A DNA stretch of 64,000 bases, taken from NCBI RefSeq assembly GCF_002775205.1, contig NC_036464.1, positions 3,411,817 to 3,475,816 of the forward strand, read 5' to 3'. Origin of the DNA: Xiphophorus maculatus (taxonomy: Eukaryota; Chordata; Actinopteri; Cyprinodontiformes; Poeciliidae). Positions 56,526 to 64,000 of the stretch are shown one piece after another (positions within the stretch are counted from its first letter, which is position 1; each line of letters opens with the position of its first letter). A program made the position numbers and the translations under genes. The notes under the pieces were generated by a model, which saw only the letters and a program-made list of their open reading frames with translations, was not told the DNA's origin and did no database searches.

Positions 56526-59500
56526 TCCAGAGGTCCCAGCGTAAAGCGGTCTTCAGGAATGGAGCGATCCCAGAGCAGCAACTGGGATTCAGCAGAGAAG
56601 AACCGGAACAAGCTGGTGAAGGCAGCATCTACCTCCAAGCTGCTGGCCAAAGTGGTGAAGAACGCAGACAAGTACAACACACACACACACACACACACAC
56701 ACTTGGGGTTTAATAACCCAGCTGAGATTACTTGAGAACCTGTGAGTGTCGGGTCCGATTAGGGAGGAGAGTAATGAATGTTTCCTGCTCTTTCAGGCAC
56801 AAAGACCCGGTGGTCAGCCAAGGTAGGTTGTCCTTCCTCGCCAAACACACCACACCCATCATCATCATCATTATCGTCACTGTCTACCAGCCAATAGGAA
56901 TCCAGAGGGTCCAGATGTTTTCCGGCCTGTAGTCTGTCAGACGCCATGTTGTTGTTGTTGTTGTTGTTGAGTGACCATGTGACCATGTCTCTGTCTCAAA
57001 CCAGCCAAAATGTCGACCCGAGAGAAAAACAGCCTCGCTGGTAAGTTCAGCTGAAGCCCGCTAACAGAAAGTGTAACACTTCCTGTTTCTGAACCAATCA
57101 CCTCCTTCTGCGTGCTTCCATTGTCTGGCTCACTCATCCATCTGCTGATGTCACTGTTTGGCCCCGCCTCTTCCTTGTTTATAGAATTTATCTGCAAGAA
57201 AAATCACCCTGATTGGAGCCTGAACTTTTTCAAAGCTTCACAGCGAATCAGAACAGTTCCTTGTGTTCAAATCAGGCCAATCACAGGCCTTCTGTGCCTG
57301 TGATTGGCAGAGAAGGTACCGCTGTACCTTGATTGGTACCTCTGCAGGGACGGCTCGGAATATCCGAGTTGTTTTTATTGACGACTCAGACTAAAACGGC
57401 CTAAAGCTCCTTCTGGGTGACTTTACCTCACCTGTCTAAAACCTGCCCCTCACCTGTCTACAAGGCTTACCTGCTTCTCACCTGCTCTGGGTTTGGGGTT
57501 GGTTTTTTCCTCCTGGGATTCTGTCAGCAGAACCTTCGGGCTCCTACTTGAGGTTCTGGTCTGACCGGTTCTGTTACAGCAATGGCCCATCTGACCCAAA
57601 CCTCGGTTCTGTTTGTTGTTTCAGAGGGAAACTCTATCAAGATGTTCATGCGAGGTCGACCAATCACCATGTTCATCCCTTCAGACGTGGAGAACTACGA
57701 CGACGTCCGGGCCGAGCTTCCTCCAGAACGACTCAAGCTGGAATGGGTGTATCCTTCCGACCAGTCGGAGAACCAGTACCACCAATTAGACTAATAGAGC
57801 CCCAGATGGAGCCCAGTAGAACCCCAGGCGGTCCAGTAGAACCATGAGTGATCCAGTAGAACCTCAGGTGCGGTTCCGGTGCTCCTTGACCCTCTGCAGG
57901 TACGGGTACCGCGGTCGGGACTGCCGGGCCAACGTCTACCTGCTTCCCACTGGAGAGATCGTCTACTTCATCGCGTCCGTGGCGGTTCTGTTCAGCTACG
58001 AGGAACGGACCCAGAGGCATTACCTCGGACACACCGACTGCATCAAGTGGTGAGGAACGCTCGGCGTCGCTTCCTGCTCCGCCATTGGCTGCTGCTGTTG
58101 GTGATGTCATCGCTCTCTGTCCGCAGTCTGGCCATCCATCCGGACAAGATTCGGATCGCCACCGGACAGATCGCCGGAGTGGACAAAGACGGACGGGTGA
58201 GCAGAACCGGTTCCGTTCCCAGAATGGGAAGGTTCTGTTGGGGGAACCAGCAGATTTTAGTTCTTAGCACAATGTGCAGTGATGGCATAGTTAATTTGAA
58301 AAAGAAACTTTAATCTGATTACTCCTTGAAAAAGTAACTTAGATTACAAGTAACCTTTTTAGTTACTTTCAGCACCTGCTGACAACAACCTTCCTCCAAT
58401 CAATGTCAAATTACACTGAGTTTTGCCAATACTTGTGTAATCGCCATTTATTTTATAAACATCAACAATGTGTCTCATTGTTGAACCATTAAACAATAAA
58501 TCGTTTCATGGTTACAACAGTCAAAAAAAACCTTTAGTCATTTTTGCGTGTTTTTCTTAGTTCCACTATTGTCTGTAAAACTCTAGATAGGATTTTAGAG
58601 CCCCCTTGCAGCCCCCTCTGTGTTACGGCCCTGCTGGCTCCACCAATCAGATGGCTGCACAGATTAGTGACACTTATCTTAACATTAATGATTAGAGTGA
58701 TGTTCAGTTGTGTAACTTTACAAACTCGTTCGTTGGTGGCTGTTTTCACGTTTATTGATCTGTTCATGTTAGTCTCCATGTTTAAAGTTTTCTATATGAC
58801 CTGTGACGTCATTCACAGGTCATATAGATATTATTACATTAATACATATTCATATTACCTAGACATTAACAAAGATATTTGGACGGATCATCCAGGAAAT
58901 GATGGACAGGGAGAATCCGACTGAAACGACCTGGATGTCAGTCAAATTCTGGGGTTTATTGAGTCTCTGCTTATTTCTAAATGAGCAGCTTCACCTTCAA
59001 AAACAAGCCCAGAAAACCGAACCGACTCATTAAATTTGCAAGTGACTTTAGAAAAAACAAGCCCAAAGTCGCTTATAATAATTGGACCTGATGACAGAAA
59101 CAAATCAAAGTCAAATGCAGTTTGCATCAAAATAAACAATCACCAGTTGCTTAGGCCTGTCGATAAACAATAAATCAATTAATCGTACGATAAATTAAAC
59201 CTATCAACCTCATTTTAATTATCGGCATTATCATCTCTTCCGGCCTTTTTCTCTTTCTGTTGATGACACTGAATGAAAAAAGGCTCAACTCCGGTGCTCT
59301 CCACTGACCCTCCCTTCCTCATTTCCTTAGTGTAAAGCCCAGCGCAGAGACACGATCTTAGAGCTGTCGGCCCATTTTCAAACCCTGACAGATCACACAT
59401 TAGCCGACAGAAATCCTAGGTATAACGGTTCCATCGGGTTCGGTCCTGCCCTGTGGTGTCCAACAATGGGCACAAAATAATGGCTACAAGTTCAGTGAAC

Positions 59501-62477
59501 TAATTTTAAAACCAGGCATTAATCAATGCTTTACTACAATCTACCTGCAATGCATGTGGCTAGTGTCAGCGTAAAGTCCTGACTGAATGAAAATCATTAG
59601 AACCTGTTTACGTCACGTTAAAGAAGAACAGCTGAAAAGTTACCGGGTTTATCAACTGTGGTAGTAATTTCGCTCCAACTCCTCCTCTTGTCATTTCTAT
59701 ATTCTTTGCATGTTGAATAAACATTAATGTTGTTTCCACATATCATCTCCAATGTCAGCTGGACTTCGGGTTGCGCCGTGTCAGCTGTTTGGGATTCCCC
59801 TCCATAATTTCCCCTCAGAAAGCAGGGAGGGGAATCCTGCTTTCTGATTGGCTACCTGTCACATTCAACAGGCTGCTTTAAGCTCCCAGTCAGTAAAAAC
59901 CCCTGATTTGGATCGGAGCGGCAACGACGATCTACCGTAACACACCACACAATCTTAGAAAGACCAACGTTCTAAGATTGTTGTAAGGGGAAAAATAGGA
60001 ACAAAAAATCATGTAGTGTGAATTATTGCATCAGGTAGTCGATGTGCCCATCTTCTCTATTTAAATCTAATTATTACTGAAGGGCAACATGATATACATA
60101 CTTCATAATCTGCACTCTTTTGGTTGAATGCAGTATTTATTTCCACTTTGGCTTTATGTTGTTTAGGTTTTTTTCTAGTACATTTTTGTTAATGGAGACT
60201 GAGGATCCATTTCATTTTTGTTTTTGGTTGTTTTGTTTATTTTGTTTATCAGCTCCAGTGTTAAATATTCTTTTGAAAATAAAGTGTATCTATCTTTGGC
60301 AGGAAATCACATGCATTATTACATCATTTCCATTAAATCAGTGTAAAAAGGTCTTCAGACAATATTATCGTTTATCAGAATAATTTTCGAGACAATTAAT
60401 TGTTGAGCAAAATTTGCTATCGTGACAGGCCTAGTGTTGCTGAATCAAAACTTCCTGATAGCATAGCTAGCTGATTAATGCTGGTTCTGATTGGTTGGTT
60501 CTGACTGAGCTGAGTAATTCTGCAGAACACAGGGAGGAGATAGATTATTATGTATTTATTTATTCATAAATTCTCTCTCATGTTTGGACATATTTAAAGT
60601 TTTAATATGTGAAATCTGTGTTGTTGTTGTTTACGCTGCAGCTTTAAGCAAACGTCCCGGGTGGAGCAGAAATGACGCTCCGTCTGTGAAAAATCCCCAC
60701 CAGTTGAACAGCGAGAGCAGAACCAGCGTCTCGCTCCGCAGCTCCAAGGCTTGAATTATTTTTCAGGCTATTTGTTCAGCTTTCTGACAGTCATGCTAAT
60801 CCGGGGAGTGTTGCTAGCTGTGCTGCTCTACCTGCTGTCTGGATCCGGTTGTCATTTTTTCCTTATGTTGAGCCTCCATGCAGCCAAACTCAGTCAAGTT
60901 CTTGTTTTTTCTCCTCCTCTCCACTTGGTCTTTTATGGCTCTAGTGTCCCTTATATGAAAGTAGGCTGACAGGAGAGGCGGGAAGACATGCGGCAAATGT
61001 CGCCGGGTCCGGGAATCGAACCCGCGCCGAATAAATCTAATATCATATTAGATTTGTTGTGTTGATGCATTGTGACATCATTTTCCGCCGCAACACGCCA
61101 ACGTCCCCGTTCACTCAGAGCGTTAAAGTTTCACACGACAGGATTTGTTGCTGCGCAGCGAGAAGGAAACAGGAAACCAGCTGCAGGCTGAGAATGAGAC
61201 GCAGGTGATCAACAAGAGATGCTGATCGATCACCGATCATAAACTTTTACACGGAAATCGGACGAATATAATCGGAAGGGTTAGTGTGTGTTGAAACGAA
61301 CAGAACCGTTTGAACGGGTCGGGTCAAAACTCAACCACCAAAGACGCTGGAGTCTGGTTGGGACCTCGACCTCTGAATGTTGAACCTGGCTGGTTCTGAC
61401 TGGTTCTGTGCGGTCCGTTTCAGGCGCTACAGCCTCATGTCCGGGTCTGGGACAGCGTCAGCCTGTCCACCCTGCAGGTCATCGGTTTGGGAACCTTTGA
61501 ACGCGGCGTCGGGTCTCTGGCGTTCTCCAAAGCAGTGAGTGTCCATCAGGAGGCGGCTATGATGCACATTCTGGTTCTGTAGAACCTTCCTAATGGGTCT
61601 CTGTGTTTCAGGACTCGGGTCAGCACCTGAGCGTCATCGATGACTGCAACGACCACATGTTGACGGTTTGGGACTGGCAGAAGAAGTCCAAGATCGCAGA
61701 GATCAAGGTGAGCTGGTTCTGACTGGGTTCTCCCGGGTCTGCAACCGGTACTGGCTGGGGTGTTCTGGTCCCTGGTTCTGACAGGTCTGGACCCGGTTCT
61801 AAGTGGTACCCGTTGTTTCCTTACAGACGACCACCGACGTGGTTCTGGCCGTGGAGTTCCACCCGACCGACCCGAACACGATCGTTACCTGTGGGAAGTT
61901 CCACATCTTCTTCTGGGCCTGGAACGGGAACTCGCTGCTGCGCAAGCAAGGACTCTTCGGGGTGAGCAGAACCCAAGAGAACCTTTTGGACCGCCCGCGT
62001 TATTACTGGCTAAAGGGATTCTGCACTGAGCTGCAGCTCATGATCCCAGTAGAACCAGTAAAACCAGTAGAACCCTGAGTGACTGAAAATCATCTGGCTG
62101 AGAGGAAAACCTTCAGTTTAGAGCCAGAAAATAACTTTGTTCTAGAAACGGACCAGTGGCACCAAACTGGTTCTGGTTCCGGTGACCAACTGGTTGGTTC
62201 AGTTGGACAGAACCTTCAGTAGTCTGGTCACATGATCCAACATTTCCTCTTCTGTGGTCAGAGTCACGACCGGCCCAAGTTCATCCAGTGCCTGACCTTC
62301 CGGAGCAACGGCGACATCGTGACCGGAGACTCGTCCGGACAGCTGCTAGTCTGGACCCGGAACTCTGCCGAGGCGCCCACGGGCAAGGCGCCGCAAGGTG
62401 AGAGGAGGACGTCATCAGACCTGAGCTTCATGTCTGACCATTTGATGAGGTCCAAGTGTCGGCTCAGACACTCACTG

Positions 62478-62525
<48 letters not shown>

Positions 62526-62684
62526 CCTTCCAGATGAGGACCGACCTGCGGCCAATCGAAGCTCATGAGAAAGGAGTTTTCTGCATGTGCGACATGCGGA
62601 GCGGCTCGCTGCTGACCGGAGGAGGAAAAGACCGCAGGATCGTCCTGTGGGACCAGCAGCTGCAGCTTGACCGCGACATCGAGG

Positions 62685-62726
<42 letters not shown>

Positions 62727-63881
62727 ACGGAGCTTAACCCCCCATGTGTTCTCAGGTCCCGGATCAGTACGGGAACATCCGGGCGCTGGCGGAGGGAAAG
62801 GGGGACGAGTTCCTGGTCGGGACGTCCAGAAACTTTGTCCTCAGAGGGACCTTCAACGACGGCTTCCAGGTGGAGGTCCAGGTGAGGTCACATGATGACA
62901 TGACATCACAGAGAGGACCTGTGGTGCATTCAGGGTCTCTCTCTCTTTCTGCGGTGCGTTCAGGGTCTTTCTCTCTCTGCGGTCTGTATAGGGTTTTTTT
63001 CCCTGTGGTGCATTCAGGGTCTCTCTCTCTCCACGGTGTGTTCAGGGTTTTTTTCACTCCACGGTGCGTTCAGGCTCTTTCTCTCTTTCTCTCTCCACGG
63101 TGCGTTCAGGGTCTCTCCGAGGTCTGTATAGGGTTTTTTTTCCCTGTGGTGCATTCAGGGTCTCTCTCTCTCCACAGTGCGTACAGGGTCTCTCTCTCTT
63201 TCTCTCTCCACGGTGCGTTCAGGGTCTCTCTCTCTCTCTGCGGTGCGTTCAGGGACACACGGACGAGCTGTGGGGTCTGGCCGCCCACCCCAGCAGGGAG
63301 CAGTTCCTGACCTGCGCTCAGGACCAGATGGTTTGTCTCTGGAACTCTCTGGATCACAGCCTGCAGTGGAGCCGCACTCTGGAGGTGAGGGGGCGGGACT
63401 TGTGACTGGGGCCTGCTGATTGGTTGGAGGGCTGACGGGTGTGTTGCTCCTGCAGGAACACGGACACTGTGCAGAGTTCCATCCCAGTGGAGTTGTAGTT
63501 GTCATAGGAACGCACTCCGGAAGGTCAGCGATGTCATCGCTGTGTCTGCTTCTGATTGGTTGCGCCCGCCTCCCTCTCCTTCTGATTGGTCGCTCTGCAC
63601 TCTTACATGTCTCCAGGTGGTTTGTTCTGGACGCCGAGAGCAAAGATCTGGTCGGGATCCACTCGGACGGCAACGAGCAACTGTCGGTTCTGCGTTTCTC
63701 AGTCGGTGGGTGGAGTCTGCTGTAACCGTGGTGATGTGAAGGGACGATGGTTCCCATCATGCCTCTCTCCCTCCATCCTGCAGATGGCAGCATGCTGGCC
63801 GTGGGGTCTCATGATAACTTCATCTACCTGTACAGCGTGTGGGAGCAGGGCCGCAGGTACAGCCGCTACGGGAAATGCTCG
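53673..63881 (+). CDS. eml4: EML4, echinoderm microtubule-associated protein-like 4 (5' part, runs off the window)
   Basis: Twenty in-phase exons: 53673-53697, 54971-55150, 55223-55343, 55500-55679, 56531-56671, 56797-56822, 57005-57040, 57625-57748, 57900-58049, 58127-58196, 61424-61534, 61612-61707, 61827-61961, 62262-62397, 62526-62683, 62756-62881, 63253-63384, 63456-63523, 63617-63705, 63784-63881. They encode 734 residues of about 980. The start MDGFTGSL and trimerising coiled coil (DVNDRLSALELRVQQQEDEL) are EML4-like, followed by a basic serine-rich microtubule-binding region, the HELP motif (IKMFMRGRPITMFIPSD) and WD blades of the TAPE propeller (HPDKIRIATGQIAGVDKDGR). The donor of exon 4 (AAAAG|GTTCC) is weak; a same-phase donor at 55634/55635 is possible. 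EML4 binds and stabilises microtubules, including in mitosis. Confidence 0.95.
53897..54120. mobile_element. hAT MITE in eml4 intron 1
   Basis: The ends CAGGGTGTCAAACTCCAGTC and (complement) CACAGGTGTCAAACTCCAGT enclose 224 bp. A perfect 8-bp duplication GTGTACAG flanks it (53889-53896 and 54121-54128). This is a very common fish MITE type. Confidence 0.9.
54379..54549. mobile_element. Related hAT MITE, older copy
   Basis: The ends CAGGAGTGTCCAACTCCAGT and (complement) CAGGGGTTAAACTCCAGTCC enclose 171 bp. The flanking octamers do not match convincingly, which fits an older insertion. Confidence 0.65.
56468..56524 (+). repeat. (TG)n at the eml4 exon 5 acceptor
   Basis: A pure TG run ends seven bases before the acceptor CAG of exon 5. 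It takes the place of most of the pyrimidine tract. Confidence 0.95.
56677..56702 (+). repeat. (CA)n at the eml4 exon 5 donor
   Basis: A CA run begins five bases after the exon 5 boundary (donor GTACAA). It is complementary to the TG run upstream of the same exon. Confidence 0.95.
57005..57040 (+). other. eml4 exon 7, conserved cassette microexon
   Basis: This 36-nt exon encodes AKMSTREKNSLA. Human EML4 has a 33-nt optional exon (known as 6b from fusion-transcript work) encoding AKMSTREKNSQ. Length divisible by three and short flanking exons (26 nt before) allow in-frame skipping. Confidence 0.8.
58274..58420. mobile_element. Possible hAT-like end in eml4 intron 10
   Basis: CAGTGATGGCATAGTTA followed by AGTAACTTAGATTACAAGTA resembles ends of a fish DNA element family. 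The other end and target duplication were not found. Confidence 0.35.
59152..60433. mobile_element. hAT-like non-autonomous element in eml4 intron 10
   Basis: The ends TAGGCCTGTCGATAAAC and (complement) TAGGCCTGTCACGATAGCAA fit a fish hAT family. The flanking octamers CAGTTGCT and GTGTTGCT match at 6 of 8 positions. The centre holds the module shared with 19715-20410. No transposase is visible. Confidence 0.65.
60930..61030 (-). repeat. Truncated tRNA-derived SINE
   Basis: It shares TCTAGTGTCCCTTAT and ACATGCGGCAAATGTCG with 581-770 and ends within the B-box region (GGGAATCGAACCCGCG). The tRNA-like 5' part is missing. Confidence 0.6.
62479..62522 (+). repeat. (TG)n at the eml4 exon 15 acceptor
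   Basis: A pure TG run leads straight into the acceptor CAG at 62525 with no pyrimidine tract. Confidence 0.95.
62686..62722 (+). repeat. (CA)n at the eml4 exon 15 donor
   Basis: The donor reads GAG|GTCACACACA; the CA run starts two bases into the intron. It is complementary to the TG run before the same exon. Confidence 0.95.
62918..63252 (+). repeat. Minisatellite of 3' splice-site copies in eml4 intron 16
   Basis: About twelve irregular units of 20-40 bases each combine a TCTCTCT or TTTTTTT tract with GTGCGTTCAG|GG (variants GTGCATTCAG, GTGTGTTCAG, CTGTATAG). The last unit is the true acceptor of exon 17, and the units include the exon's first two bases. Confidence 0.9.
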
Positions 63882-64000
63882 GTGAGTTCCTATTGGTCGG
63901 CTCCCTGCCCTCTAATTGGCTAATAGGTCAGAGTGCAGAACCACAGCCACGCTTGGTTCCGTCCAATCAGAACCCAGGTTTTCAAGACCAGAACTAGAAG

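Noticed and set aside
56448-56735. Frames rich in CVCVCV or THTHTH (also 62264-62737)
   Set aside because: These are translations of the TG and CA microsatellites in eml4 introns.

Overview
The window is nuclear DNA of a ray-finned fish (teleost). Genes are split by many short GT-AG introns, there are no operons, and the repeats are fish-type: hAT elements and hAT MITEs, L1, L2/Rex-type and I-type LINEs, and a tRNA-derived SINE. Intronic sequence is saturated with GGTTCTG/CAGAACC words. The species cannot be fixed from the sequence; a percomorph such as a killifish or livebearer would fit, but that is a guess.

Layout. 1-10 kb is gene-free repeat country holding a nearly full-length minus-strand L1 (3030-8500) with an 11-bp target duplication. 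10.5-21.1 kb is yipf3 (+, 9 coding exons); its first intron carries a fold-back element split by a LINE, and its last intron carries a hAT element stuffed with LINE sequence. 22.4-28.3 kb is a hAT relic into which a second hAT has jumped; the second still encodes an apparently intact 820-residue transposase. 28.8-31.5 kb is dnph1 (+). 31.5-35.2 kb is intergenic, with a hairpin cluster and a 129-bp satellite. 35.2-39.3 kb is apmap (+), meeting cst7 (-, 42.1-40.0 kb) tail to tail at a palindromic poly(A) site. 42.5-42.9 kb is a dead kcng3-like potassium channel fragment. 45.6-48.5 kb is an unclassified DNA element with 790-bp inverted arms. 48.5-52.7 kb is tspan14 (+). 53.7 kb to the window end is eml4 (+), with 20 coding exons inside the window.

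The host genes are unrelated housekeeping or signalling functions: a Golgi Yip1 protein, a nucleotide-pool sanitiser, a membrane beta-propeller protein, a lysosomal cystatin, an ADAM10-regulating tetraspanin and a microtubule-binding protein. Their order echoes vertebrate synteny: from general knowledge of the human map, CST7 neighbours APMAP, EML4 lies near KCNG3, and YIPF3 and DNPH1 share a chromosome band. The most unusual signals are in eml4 (two exons bracketed by complementary TG and CA repeats, and a minisatellite made of duplicated 3' splice sites), the long-armed element at 45.6 kb, and about twenty short, nearly perfect palindromes scattered through non-coding DNA.
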